From the NCBI GenBank assembly GCA_025594325.1, contig JANHCV010000011.1:682001-746000 (forward strand): 64,000 nucleotides of DNA, read 5' to 3'. A model generated the notes under the pieces. That model worked only from the letters and a program-made list of their open reading frames with translations. It searched no databases and was not told the DNA's origin. This document shows, piece by piece, positions 22,198 through 31,967 of this stretch; the first letter of the stretch is position 1, and the number at the start of each line of letters is the position of its first letter. This DNA comes from Blastocladiella emersonii ATCC 22665 (taxonomy: Eukaryota; Blastocladiomycota; Blastocladiomycetes; Blastocladiales; Blastocladiaceae). The translations under genes were made by a program, and so were the position numbers.

Positions 22198-23643
22198 ATG
22201 CCATCCACGCGCTCGCCGTCGCCGAGCTCGCGCCGCTCCCACGCCCTGCCCGCCGCGCGCTCGTCGCGCTCCCGCTCGCCTGCCGCCGCCCGCCCGCGCG
22301 ACCGTGATCGCTCGACTGGCGACCGCCCTCGCCCGCGGGCCCGCGACCGGTCGCGCAGCCGCACCGACGCGGATCGCCGGAGCAGGCGGCGGACGCGTTC
22401 GCGCAGCCCCAAGCCGGCCGCCTCCTCGGGCGGGCCTGTTCCCGCTTCCGCTGCTGCTGTTGTCGCCTCCTCCTCGTCATCGTCGCGCCGCCACGCGAAC
22501 CGATCTCGCAGCCGGGACCGCAAACCCCGCCCGTCGTCGTCGCGGAAACGCAGCCGGTCCCGCAGCCGGTCCCGCAGCCGCGGGCATGGGGGCGGCACCT
22601 CCCGCCGCTCTCGCTCTCGCTCGCGCGGCCGCCGTGACCGCGACCGGAGAGAAGGTGATCGCGATCGCGCGCGTGCGCGCAGCCGTAGTCGCAGCCGCGA
22701 TCGCAAGTCGGACCGGAAACGCGACGGCAGCCGGTGCCGCCGCGATGACCGCCACCGCCGCCGCTCGCGTTCACCGCGCCCCTCGCGCCGCTCCTCGCTG
22801 CCACCATCACGGAGCACGGACAAGCGCGGCGCGCCTGTTTCTCGCTCGCCGCCACGCCCGTCTGCGCTTGCTCCTGCCCCTGCCGCGTCCAGTCGAGTGG
22901 GCAGCCGCGACCGCGCGTCGGCCCGGAACCGCTCGCGCAGTCGCTCGCGCAACGGCCGCCGCCGGTCTCCGAGTGCGACCCGCGCGCCTCCGCGCGGTCA
23001 CTCGGCCACTTCGGCTGCGCCCGGCGAGCGTGCTGGCAGCTGGCGCGGGGCCGACCGTGGGAACGGCAGCCGCACGCCCTCGGGGTCGCCGCCCGCTCAA
23101 CCGCCGCCTGTCGTGAAGCCCAACTTCGGCCTCTCGGGCAAGCTCGCCGAAGACGCGAACAAGGTCGAGGGCACCGCCGTCGTTCTCAAGTACACGGAGC
23201 CGCTCGAGGCCCGCGTCCCGACCCTCCCGTGGGTGTTTGTCGTGTTCAAGGCCAAGGAGTGTCTTGGTACGCGCTTCTTTTCGGTTTCCTTCGTTCGAGC
23301 ACGCCACTCACCTCGATACTCGCCCGTAGCCACGCTCCAGCTGCACGCCCAGTCGTGCTACATGTTCGGCCGCGACCGCATCGTCGCCGACGTGGTCGTC
23401 GAGCACCCGTCGTGCAGCAAGCAGCACGCCGTGCTGCAGTTCCGCCAGGTCACGGTCAAGACCGACGACGGCGACCGCGTCCAGGAGGTCAAGCCGTACC
23501 TGCTCGACATCAACTCGACCAACGGCACCTTCCTCAACGGCGAGCGCATCGACTCGGCACGCTACTACGAGGTCCGCGAAAAGGATATCATCACCTTTGG
23601 CCAGAGCACCCGCGAGTACGTCGCCATGGTGTGCCGCGACTAG
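22198..23643 (+). CDS. FHA-domain RS-rich splicing factor (SNIP1/Pml1-like)
   Basis: Two exons: 22198-23266 and 23330-23643, with a 63-bp intron (GTACGC...GTAG), giving 460 residues. The intron length is a multiple of three and has no stop, so the unspliced frame is also open; splicing is preferred because it restores ECLATLQLHAQSCYMFGR. Residues 1-300 are an Arg/Ser/Asp-rich (RS-like) domain. The FHA domain follows at about 365-455: GRDRIVADVVVEHPSCSKQH, then AVLQFR, PYLLDINSTNGTFLN, YYEVREKDIITFGQSTREYV. This arrangement is typical of SNIP1, yeast Pml1 (RES complex) and plant DDL. The FHA Ser/His and TNGT loop residues that bind phosphothreonine are present. The likely role is nuclear pre-mRNA retention and splicing. 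Its stop lies 93 bp from that of the convergent MMTAG2-like gene. Confidence 0.88.
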   Translation: MPSTRSPSPSSRRSHALPAARSSRSRSPAAARPRDRDRSTGDRPRPRARDRSRSRTDADRRSRRRTRSRSPKPAASSGGPVPASAAAVVASSSSSSRRHANRSRSRDRKPRPSSSRKRSRSRSRSRSRGHGGGTSRRSRSRSRGRRDRDRREGDRDRARARSRSRSRDRKSDRKRDGSRCRRDDRHRRRSRSPRPSRRSSLPPSRSTDKRGAPVSRSPPRPSALAPAPAASSRVGSRDRASARNRSRSRSRNGRRRSPSATRAPPRGHSATSAAPGERAGSWRGADRGNGSRTPSGSPPAQPPPVVKPNFGLSGKLAEDANKVEGTAVVLKYTEPLEARVPTLPWVFVVFKAKECLGTRFFSVSFVRARHSPRYSPVATLQLHAQSCYMFGRDRIVADVVVEHPSCSKQHAVLQFRQVTVKTDDGDRVQEVKPYLLDINSTNGTFLNGERIDSARYYEVREKDIITFGQSTREYVAMVCRD

Positions 23644-23736
23644 CGATTGATCAGCTTCCCTATTCCCCTCGAACTGCACCCACCATCCACCCGCTCTTGG
23701 CAATAGAAATCCTATTTATTTGGCTTTCACGCGGTT

Positions 23737-24891
23737 TCATGAGCGGCGCGAGCGCGAGGCGCGGTCCCTCGAGCGCGAGCGCGACCGACGACGACTGGGC
23801 TCGCGCTCCGAGTCGCGATCGCGGTGGTGCCGCTTCTCCTCATCGCGTCGTGGGCTCCGCAACCGGTGTCGCTTCTCCTCGTCGTCGCGGTGCGGGCTCC
23901 GCGACCGATGGCGCTTCCCTTCGTCACGTCGTGGACTGCGGGAGCGATGCCGCCGGTGACTGTCATCGTCCCGCCGGGACCGCGAGCGGGAGCGGGACCG
24001 ATGCCGACGCCGGCTGCTCTGAGTCTCGCCCTCCTCCCTCTCCGAACCCTCATCGTCGTCGGAGCGGTGGCGGCGCGACCGGTGGTGCTCCTGCTTCACC
24101 GACTTGGACTTGTGGTGCTTGCTCTTACTCTTGCTCTTCTTCTCCTTCTTCTCATTTTTCCGGTCGCTGGCGCTAGCGCCGCGCTCGACCCACTCGGCGT
24201 CAATGTGCCCGGGCGCAGACTCGAGCGGGAGGACGGCACGCGGGATCGCCGCCGCCGAAGCCGTGCCCGGCAGCTGGCGCGGCGCGTTGGCGAGGTCCTG
24301 CGGGATGAGACGCGCGGACCGACTGGACCCGAGGCCCGAGATGCCCGTGTCGACGTCGGGCAGGGCAAAGGCGCCCGCGTCGCTCGCGGCGGTCTCCTCG
24401 TCGTCGCGCTTCAGCTTGGCCATGACGTTGGCGAGCTCGGCCTTGGTCTTCTCGACGTTGCCGCTCGCGTCGCCCGCGTGGTCGGGTTTCTTGAGGCCGC
24501 TACGTGTCGCACGAGTGGGTCAGCGATGGCTCGTCAGCGGGGACACGAGGTGCGACGTACAGTGCGATCATCATGACCTCCTCCTCAGCGGCCTTGACGC
24601 GCGCGAGCTCCTCGGCCTTGGCGCGCGCGGCCGATGCAGCAGCGTCGGGCCCGTCCTTGGCGCCCGACTTGTTCCACCACGACAGATCCTTGCCGTTCTG
24701 CCACCGGCCCACGGGCGCCATGACCGAGTGCCCAAGGTAGTTTTCGCGGTGCTGGTCCTTCTTGACGTCTAGGCATGGAGCGAGGTCAGCATCGGTGGTC
24801 GGTGCGAGGGGATCGGTGAGCGAGGGCACGCACCATCCCAGGAAAACTGGTCGCGGCCGCCGCGGTTGCCTCCGCGCGTCGGGTTGAACAT
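23737..24891 (-). CDS. MMTAG2-like (multiple myeloma tumour-associated protein 2 family) RS-rich protein
   Basis: Three exons: 24891-24834, 24768-24561 and 24499-23737 (introns 65 and 61 bp), 342 residues. The N-terminus MFNPTRGGNRGGRDQFSWDD followed by VKKDQHRENYLGHSVMAPVG and RWQNGKDLSWW is the diagnostic block of the MMtag family (Pfam MMtag, human C1orf35). A helical Ala/Glu/Lys-rich part follows, then a C-terminal RS/RD-rich domain (about 230-342) with repeated SPRRDE(E/G)KRHR units. The family is nuclear and of uncertain function; the RS domain suggests a link to splicing. It sits tail-to-tail with the SNIP1-like gene. The 251-bp gap on its 5' side is shared with the divergent polytopic membrane protein gene. 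Confidence 0.85.
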
Positions 24892-25142
24892 GGTGACTTG
24901 GATAGGTTGCAGCCAGTTACATGCGCCTCGTCGAGGACTTGGTGATGGAGGAGAGGAGGGGGATCGGCCGGGCGACGTGATACGCGACGCGACGTTGGCC
25001 GTGTCTCCCCGCTCTCCCAGCGCGTCTCGCACCATCATGCCACAATACTATGAAGCAACCCCCAGATGCGCAACCGATTGCCACGCTCTGCCTTCGGGCT
25101 TCCCCTTATAGACCGCCGCACCCCATGTAACCTGCCTCGCCC

Positions 25143-27909
25143 ATGGATCCGCCCGAACAACCGGCCGCGGGCCCGCCGCCGCCCCCATCGCCGCCGGCCA
25201 AGGCCGAGCGCACCAAGCTCGTGCCCGTCCCGTTCCCGCTGCGGTCGGGCAAGATCTCGTCGGCGCTCGTGCGGTCGCCCTCGCCGTCTGCTAGCACGCC
25301 GAATCTGCCGCGCCACGGCCACGACGACGGCTCGCGACGAGACCCCGACGCGACGCACTCGGACGACCACGGCCCCAGTGCCGCCGCTGCTGCATCGGCC
25401 GCCTCGCTTGCCGCGCCGTCGTCGTACGAGATTCACCCGTTCTCGCTGCGCTTCGTCGACCCGGCGTGCGAGCGCGAGTACCTCGACGTGGTCCGGATCC
25501 GCGCGCTGGGCCGGCTGTACTGGCTGAGCTTCATCGTCGGGCTGTCGACCATCGTGCACACGGCCGCGTGGGAGGCGCGCGTGTACCCGTGGTCGTCGAC
25601 CATCAACGTGTGGATCCCGACGCGCACTGCGGCGTTCGCGAGCTGCCTGCTCGTCAACCAGCTCGCGCACCGGTGCCCCGACTGGACGCGCCGCCACTTC
25701 GAGGCCGTGAGCACCGTGTGGGCCGTGTTCTGGTACAGCCTGATCCTGGCCGTCGGCGACGTGCACGCCGCGTGGACCACGCCCATCTACGACGACCCGG
25801 CGCGCCCGCTGCCCGGGCCCGACACCCCGCCCGTCTACGCGGACATGGTCTCGATCCTGCCCGTCCCGGCGTTTGCCATAATCTTCTTCGCGATCCACGT
25901 GTGCTTCCAGGGCCTCACGCACATGCACCGCGCCGCCATAGCCGAGCTGATCCTCGCCATCTACGGCACCTCGCTGCTCATCTTCGTGCCGTACGTCTGG
26001 TACCGCGGGTTCTGGAGCGTAATCGGCGGGTACCAGCTGTGCCTCATTGCCAGCCACTGGTCGAGCTACAAGCTCGAGTACGTGTGGCGGCACCTGTTCG
26101 CCGAGACGCGCCGCGACCGTGCCATGGTCGCATCCGCCATGCTCGGCACGCAGTTCCTCCTCAACAAGCCTAACGCCGCCGCCGCCGCGGCGACGGCGGC
26201 AGCGGACCCGGCCCGCGAGCTCAAGACGCGCATCGTCGCCGCCGCCAGTCTCCCGCAGCTCTTCACCGCGCCCAACCTCGCCGAGCTCGAGCGCGCCGTC
26301 AGCGGCGGGTCCGCCATCGCCGAGGGCGAGCGCGAGAACGGCATGATCCACGGGTCCACCTTCGCCGCCGCGCTGTCGCCGTCCCCGCTCCCGCTGCCGC
26401 TACCGTCGCCGCAGAGCGCCGCGTCCTCGATTCCGCCCGCCAGCGGCATCTCGCCCACGCTCCCGCTCCTCCCGCCGACGCCGCCGAACCCGTCCCCGGC
26501 CCGCACGATGCACGAGCGCGACGTGTCGGCAACTGTGTCCTCGGCCGTCGCTTCGTCGCGGTACGCCAGCTCGCTCGCGAACCTGCGCGACGAGAAGCCG
26601 GGCGCCGCCGCCGCCGCCGCCGCCACGGAGCGGCGTCCGTCGAGCGCGCGGCGCACGCGGTTCGTCAACGGGCTACGCACCATCCACAGCAAGCTGCTCG
26701 CCGACGCGCGCGCCAACGTCGAGGTGATGGCGGCGACGGCGTTCGTGCACGATCTGCGGTACTCGAACAGCTCGCTCGTCGCGCTCTCTGCGCCGGGCAC
26801 GCAGAGCCGCGCCGCTGCCGCCATCGGGAGCAACGAGGGAACCTCCGCGCCGCCATCCCCAACACACTCGATCCCGGTCCCCGTCGCGCCGCCCGTCGAG
26901 CCCATGGCGCCGCGGTACCGCGTCATGTGGTGGCTGCGGCGCGCGGGCAAGCGGCGGCGGAAGCTGCCGGGCGACCCGAAGCTCGCTGAGATCCTCGGGT
27001 CGTGGCGGTACCAGCTGTGGAACTTGTTCCCCGCCACACTCGAGCGGCGGTTCGAGCAGATCCGACGCGACCCGATCCGCCTCGAGGGACGGTACAACGT
27101 TGGGTTCCTCACTCTCGCGGCCGTCTTCGAGATCGCGTTCAGCTACGAGCACTACATTGCGACCATGGGACGGCCCGAGTACCTCGTTCTCGGCGTGCCA
27201 CTGTTCTGGATCATGGTGGTGTGGGTCGTCGTGCTGCAGCTGCTCGACCTGGTACGTCCTCATTTGCGCTCGGCGAAACGGTGCGGACTGACGGTTCGCG
27301 CGATGGTGTAGGTCCCACTACTCCCGCAGTGCAGGTGGTCGGGCCGCAAGCTCCTGCTGTTCAATCTGACCATGTACTTGCTCGTCATCCTGCGCTCGAT
27401 CCTCGGCATGGTCATCGAGGCCGTGAACGGCGACCGGTCGCTGACGGCCACGCACATGATGAGCGTGATCCGCACCCTGCTGTTCCTGTCGGTCGAGTCG
27501 GGCCTCACCTACGTCTACTTCCTCATCGGCTCGCTGATCATCATCGGGATCAACACTGCGCTCGTGGTCCTCGTCCAGGGCCCCGCGAGTACGTGACGCA
27601 GTTTCCGCAATCCCGGACATCCCGCTGACCACGAGCGTGTGTGTAGACACGACCATGTCGGCAGCCCTGCTCCGCGTCGCGCTCGGGCAGCTCGTCGGCG
27701 CGCTCGTATCCAAGGGCGAGGAGCACTTCAACCGGCAGTTCTACCTCGGGATCAACGTGTTCCGGACGACCGAGGAGAGCGTGGTGGCGTCGGACGTGCT
27801 GAGCAGGCAACCCAACACGGTGACGGCGTCGAGGTTGCCGGCCAACAGCGCCTCGGGGATCCCGCTCGTGCATCGCGGCGTGGTGGAACACAATACGACG
27901 ATGTACTAG
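25143..27909 (+). CDS. Orphan polytopic membrane protein
   Basis: Three exons: 25143-27251, 27312-27588 and 27647-27909 (introns 60 and 58 bp, GTACGT donors), 882 residues. A Pro/Ala/Ser-rich N-terminus (1-95) leads to a first hydrophobic block of about five spans (residues 115-310), including LYWLSFIVGLSTIVHTAAW, AVFWYSLILAVGDV and ILPVPAFAIIFFAIHVCFQG. A long Ala/Ser/Pro-rich, probably cytosolic region (330-600) follows. The second hydrophobic block of four or five spans (650-790) includes YLVLGVPLFWIMVVWVVVLQ and TMYLLVILRSILGMVIE. The C-terminus is soluble. The two-block layout could suggest a transporter or receptor, but I recognise no family signature and make no functional call. Its stop is 50 bp from the TOM7 stop on the other strand. 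Confidence 0.8.
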
Positions 27910-27959
27910 AACATTTGGGGCGGAGGGGAAAGAACACAACTGGACAGGACCCGCGCAGC

Positions 27960-28282
27960 TTACGCGAACGGGTGGATGAGGCGGAGGAGCGACGGGCGCG
28001 GGTTGGAGCGCGTGAGGCCTGTCGAATTGCGGCGTGTGTGTCAGCCGGCGGATTCGCGCCCAGACGACGGCAGTGCGGAGGGGGCGGCGTACCAATGTAC
28101 AGGATGAAGGGGATGTAGCCGACGTGGACGACCTTCTTGACCAGCTCGGTCAGGCGGACGATGCCTAGACGCGGGGAGGGGCGGATTCGGCCGCGTGAGC
28201 CCGCCGATGTCCGGAATCCATGGAGATACATGTGTTTGACGCATTGCGGGTACTTACGCTCCTTGTTCTCCTCGGAAAACAT
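27960..28282 (-). CDS. TOM7: TOM complex subunit Tom7
   Basis: Three tiny exons: 28282-28258 (25 bp), 28164-28093 (72 bp) and 28018-27960 (59 bp), with introns of 93 and 74 bp. The spliced product is 51 residues. It begins MFSEENKERIVRLTELVKK, continues VVHVGYIPFILYIG and ends LTRSNPRPSLLRLIHPFA. The central hydrophobic span with GYIPF and the RSNPRPSLxRLxxPxA tail are diagnostic for fungal Tom7, a mitochondrial outer-membrane protein that modulates TOM complex assembly and dynamics. Each single exon is too short for an ORF scan to find. The first intron starts GTAAGT, the only fully canonical donor among my models. Convergent with the polytopic protein gene and divergent from the orphan array. 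Confidence 0.92.
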
Positions 28283-28543
28283 GATGATGCGTGTGATGGG
28301 GACAGTGAGCGAAAATCGGCCGCGGCCGCCTTGTTGAGGCAGCTGAAACGCCGCACCCATGTGACCGCGCTGAGCACCGCGTCGCGCGCGTTTGCGGCCG
28401 GCCAGGCACGCAAAGCCGCGGCCAGCCGTGAGTCCCACTTTTCCGTGGTGGCGGGCTCTGCCGCGCTGCCGCCGCCTGCCCTCGCCCCCTCTCTCGCAAC
28501 GGTGCAGGCCTCATTGTCGGCCGATAACTCCACCTTTCTAGCC

Positions 28544-29104
28544 ATGAATCGCTCGAGCATCTCCAACATGTCGGCCAAGCTCGCGCGCCTCAACAAGATT
28601 GCCGTGACCGGGTCGCAGCCCGTCAGCGTGGTCCCGGCCCGCGGGGCTCTCGTCGCCGCTGGCGTGACGCGCGAGGCGCTCATTGACGCCTTCCGCGAGC
28701 AGCCGCTGTTCCGCATCGCCGAGGAGGAGCTGTCGCACGCCACGGGCGGCGAGCGCGTGCCCGCGTTCATCGCCATCAACCGGATCCTGACCCGCGACCC
28801 TTCGCGCACTCGCTCGCTCGAGGAGCTGTGCGCCTACCTCTTTGCCGAGTGCTTCTGGCGCGCGACCAGCGACCTCGACCTGCGCCAACGCTTCATCTCC
28901 ATCCTCGTGAACATGCACGACAAGGTGCCCAACCGCGCCTACGGCCAGGGCGACGACATGATGAGCATGCTCATCGATCTGTGCGCCGACTGCGGCGTCG
29001 AGACGGTCGTCGGCGACGAGCTCGTCCTGCCGCGCCTCATCATCATTGGCATCTTTGAGGCCGCGCTCCGCTCCATCACCTACCCTCTCCCCGCGGGCGT
29101 TTGA
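28544..29104 (+). CDS. Orphan tandem-array protein, paralog 1 (no acidic tail)
   Basis: A single exon of 186 residues. I recognise no named family. It is the most divergent of four tandem paralogs (28.5-32.9 kb). Shared features are the start of the core (SAKLARLNKIA), an AAG(V/E) turn near residue 45, a mid block of the form RDPSRTRSLEELCAYLFAE then CFW, and the most conserved motif LIDLCADCG near residue 148, followed by a hydrophobic C-terminal helix. The core looks all-helical. Unlike its sisters it lacks the long Asp/Tyr-rich acidic C-terminus and the Pro-rich TPQRDS leader, ending at PLPAGV. An in-frame extension runs upstream to 28220, but its only ATG lies within the antisense TOM7 intron, so 28544 is preferred. 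The 261-bp gap to TOM7 is the shared upstream region. Confidence 0.7.
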   Translation: MNRSSISNMSAKLARLNKIAVTGSQPVSVVPARGALVAAGVTREALIDAFREQPLFRIAEEELSHATGGERVPAFIAINRILTRDPSRTRSLEELCAYLFAECFWRATSDLDLRQRFISILVNMHDKVPNRAYGQGDDMMSMLIDLCADCGVETVVGDELVLPRLIIIGIFEAALRSITYPLPAGV

Positions 29105-29336
29105 GCGCCCGCTGTCCTGTTCGGTCTTTATGGCCAGAGTGTAACTATAAGCTTGTTTGACCCCCAATCGTCACCGGTTGATTGTCAGCATCCTTTGTCC
29201 TCGACGCAGTGAGCGCCGCGGCGCGAGGACAGCATCTGAAGCGTGTCCACGAGTGAGTCCTCGGTCCAGCGCTTGCTCTTTGGCGCTCTCCCTCCAGACT
29301 CGAAGCGCCCCCAAGTTGTACCTCTCACAAATCACC

Positions 29337-30188
29337 ATGGAACTTGATGCAAAACATTCCCCGAGCCTCGCGGTTGACCTCAACGCTCTCACGCTTGCCG
29401 AAACTCCGCCTGCTCCTCAGCGTGACAGCGCCACTCGCTACCACCAGCCGACCATGGGCGAGGGCGACGCTGAGCCGCCGACTTCGCCAAAGCGACCCCG
29501 CGGAGTCCGACCATTGTCGCGACTCGCTCGCCTTAACAAGCTTGCCACTCGCAATCAAACCCATTCGCTCATCGATGCTCGCAGCGCGCTCCATGCTGCC
29601 GGCGAGTCCGACGCGAGTCTGAAACTCGCACTTGCCGAGTACCCCGTCTTCCGGCTCGCCCGTCGGCTCACACGCAATCTGTGGGACGACCGTCCGTTCG
29701 AGTTCGACTCGCGCGGTGTCGGCGCTTTGAGCAAGAAGGAGCCTGCGCGGACTCGGGAGTTGGAGACAATCCTCGCGAGCATTTTCGTTGACGCGTTTTG
29801 GGCAAACTCGGACGAGAAACAACTCGAAGCGTCCTTCTACCGACTTGTGGAAGCGGAGCGCCCTCCTGACGGAAGCGTAACGTCGCTGCTCATGCAACTA
29901 TGCGCCGATTGCAAGATCAAGGGCACCTTCCAAACCCCAGCGCACAAGCGGATCTTGGACGCGTTCTTCAAGGCTGCGGCGAACCTTATGACGGACCCGT
30001 CGGCTATCGTTGAACGCTCGCACTGCCTCCAGCGCGATGGCAACTACTCGGACCACGAGTTCAGCGACGAGGGCGACAACCCGTACTCGGTCGATGACGA
30101 TTTCTATGACTACGACGAGCTGGACGACAACTATGACAGCGACTGCGGCGGGGTCGACTACGGCGATGATCTGCGGTACTGCGACTGA
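29337..30188 (+). CDS. Orphan tandem-array protein, paralog 2
   Basis: A single exon of 283 residues. Layout: a leader with LNALTLAETPPAPQRDS; the segment MGEGDAEPPTSPKRP; a core from PLSRLARLNKLATRN through LIDARSALHAAGES, LAEYPVFRLARR, KKEPARTRELETILAS then IFVDAFW, and LLMQLCADCK; then an MTDPSAIVERSHCLQRDGNYS junction; and an acidic Asp/Tyr tail (DDDFYDYDELDDNYDSDCGG). There is no signal peptide or membrane span. The function is unknown. The acidic tail could mimic nucleic acid or bind basic partners, but that is speculation. The ATG context (ATCACCATGG) is strong and matches the corresponding position in paralog 4. Confidence 0.8.
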   Translation: MELDAKHSPSLAVDLNALTLAETPPAPQRDSATRYHQPTMGEGDAEPPTSPKRPRGVRPLSRLARLNKLATRNQTHSLIDARSALHAAGESDASLKLALAEYPVFRLARRLTRNLWDDRPFEFDSRGVGALSKKEPARTRELETILASIFVDAFWANSDEKQLEASFYRLVEAERPPDGSVTSLLMQLCADCKIKGTFQTPAHKRILDAFFKAAANLMTDPSAIVERSHCLQRDGNYSDHEFSDEGDNPYSVDDDFYDYDELDDNYDSDCGGVDYGDDLRYCD

Positions 30189-30293
30189 GGCGTTGATCTG
30201 TTTGTGATTTGAATATGAAACGCTCTATTCTTTCTACAGTTTGAACGTTAGTGGGGCGTGGGTTATTGGACCGAGGGAGCCGCTCGAGCGGCA

Positions 30294-30354
30294 CGCTGAT
30301 TGGGTGAGACGCGATGATGATATCCCGTGACCGAACTGAGTCGCGTTTTCTCTC
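30294..30354 (+). promoter_or_regulatory. Duplicated upstream block A (before paralog 3)
   Basis: CGCTGATTGG is followed by ATATCCCGTGACCG and TGAGTCGCGTTTTCTC. The same ordered blocks recur at 31668-31728 before paralog 4. TGAGTC matches the core of a Gcn4/AP-1-type bZIP site. A second shared block (CGTGACCAGTGTCCA) follows at 30500-30514 and again at 31863-31877. The rest of the 30189-30677 spacer shows nothing else. Confidence 0.6.
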
Positions 30355-30677
30355 CCCCCGTGGTCCCAGTTCGCTTTTTCCATGACAGTATACCTTCGAA
30401 TCTCTTTGAATTAATTTTGGTGAGGGTAAGAAATGCCAGCGCTTAGCCGTGAACAAACATGCATATGGTAGGCAAAGTGGAAAACCATCGCGCGGCAAGG
30501 CGTGACCAGTGTCCAAGCTCCGTCTCCCAGTGTCCAAGCTGTGTCCCTCAGCCCAGCTGAGGCAGAAATTCTTCGTTTTATCCTCCTCCTGGGGCGCCTA
30601 GCACAACCTGCCCATCAAGAACAAAGGAGTCTGATGCAAAACTTGACTTGGCGGCACTGACGTGCAAGCATGACGAC

Positions 30678-31556
30678 ATGGCCCTCGCCACAGCCTCATC
30701 TACTCCTCAGCGAGACACGACTTATCGTCGCCACTCCCCGACCTTGTGCGAGGGCAATGTTGAGCCCCCAACCTCACCGCTTGCCCCGCTCGAGGTCCGA
30801 CCCGTGGCGCGACTCGCACGGCTTCACAAGATTGTCGCTAACAAGGGACGCTTTCTCGACCTTGCCCAAGCTCAAGCCGAACTGCGCTCTGCAGGCGAAA
30901 GTCTCGAAATCTTGCGTCTCGCATTTGTCGAGTATCCCGTACTCAAAGCTTCACTTCGGCTCATTCACACGGATCGAGATGAAGTGGCCAGCTTGATTCG
31001 CCTCGCCTTCTCAACGGAGCCCAACCGGATCAAGGAGATCGAGAAGCTTCTCGCGCTCGGCCTTGCCAACACATTTTGGTCAGCGTCGAGCGATATTGAG
31101 CTTGAACTCGAATTTTTCGATTTCGTCGAATGCGAGACTGCCGCCAGTCCCAGCGTCAAGAGTATGATCAAGCAGCTTTGCGCGGACTGTGGCTTCAATG
31201 GACACGAAAATCTTTCAGACCAAACGTGCCTCATGCACGAGACAATCGCTTACGCCTTCCACAATACTGTGCTTCTTCTTTTTACGGACCCCTCAGCCCT
31301 GATCGAGCCGGTGCGCTGCTTGAAGAACGACGGCGGTTATACGACCGACGAGCCAAGCGATCAAGGCAGTTCAAACGGCGACTCAGAGTCAGACAACGAC
31401 GACTTCAGCGACCAGTCTCACGACAACCACGATACTTACTACTTTGATGACGTTGACGGGTACCCCTACTTCCGTGGTCACGAATACGGCTGGAGCTCAG
31501 GCGACGATGGGCTCGGCGAGGAATGGGATCAACGCTGGGGCGATATCACTGATTGA
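30678..31556 (+). CDS. Orphan tandem-array protein, paralog 3
   Basis: A single exon, 292 residues from the ATG at 30678. The core matches paralogs 2 and 4: VARLARLHKIVANK, LRSAGESLEIL, VEYPVLKASLRL, IKEIEKLLALGLANTFW, MIKQLCADCGF, FTDPSALIEPVRCLKNDGGY, then an acidic Asp/Ser/Tyr tail. The ancestral start is lost: where paralogs 2 and 4 have ATG at the head of a conserved leader (xSDAKLDxAALT), this copy has AAG at 30627 while the downstream codons stay in frame. The first usable in-frame ATG is at 30678, which removes about 17 leader residues. It may still be functional with the shorter start. Confidence 0.75.
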   Translation: MALATASSTPQRDTTYRRHSPTLCEGNVEPPTSPLAPLEVRPVARLARLHKIVANKGRFLDLAQAQAELRSAGESLEILRLAFVEYPVLKASLRLIHTDRDEVASLIRLAFSTEPNRIKEIEKLLALGLANTFWSASSDIELELEFFDFVECETAASPSVKSMIKQLCADCGFNGHENLSDQTCLMHETIAYAFHNTVLLLFTDPSALIEPVRCLKNDGGYTTDEPSDQGSSNGDSESDNDDFSDQSHDNHDTYYFDDVDGYPYFRGHEYGWSSGDDGLGEEWDQRWGDITD

Positions 31557-31667
31557 GTCGCTCCTTCCCAGCCGACAGTTCTGTTGCGAACATGCATTTC
31601 ATGATTTTATTCATGATCAGCGCCCAATTTTGTCCAGGAGCACTCAAACGTAGGCCTTCCGAGCAGT

Positions 31668-31728
31668 GCGTTGATTGGTTGAAGCGCGTTTGAATATATC
31701 CCGTGACCGCGTTGAGTCGCGTTTTCTC
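31668..31728 (+). promoter_or_regulatory. Duplicated upstream block B (before paralog 4)
   Basis: This is the counterpart of block A: GCGTTGATTGG, ATATCCCGTGACCGCG, TTGAGTCGCGTTTTCTCC. It lies about 240-300 bp before the ATG at 31968. The rest of the 31557-31967 spacer shows only the second shared block near 31863. Confidence 0.6.
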
Positions 31729-31967
31729 CACCTCATCACCCCAAGCATTGCCTTGAATAAGAAGCCCGATGCTCAATAGCATAAAAAACAACTATGTTTG
31801 GCTGCGTGTCAACGGATGCAAGGAGTTCCTCACTTAATATGCACAGGCAAGTGGGGCCACAACGTGACCAGTGTCCAGTTCGTGTCCTTGTCAAAGGGTC
31901 TAGCATGCAACACTTCCACGGCCACTCTCACTCCCACTGGAACAGCACACCCCAACTTCTCAAAACC

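Noticed and set aside
21805-23643. 612-codon continuous reading of the SNIP1-like gene
   Set aside because: It extends upstream without a supported start and reads through a 63-bp intron that happens to be in frame; splicing restores the conserved FHA start.
28220-28543. N-terminal extension of orphan paralog 1
   Set aside because: It overlaps TOM7 exon 1 and intron 1 on the other strand, has no counterpart in the sister paralogs and uses a poor start.
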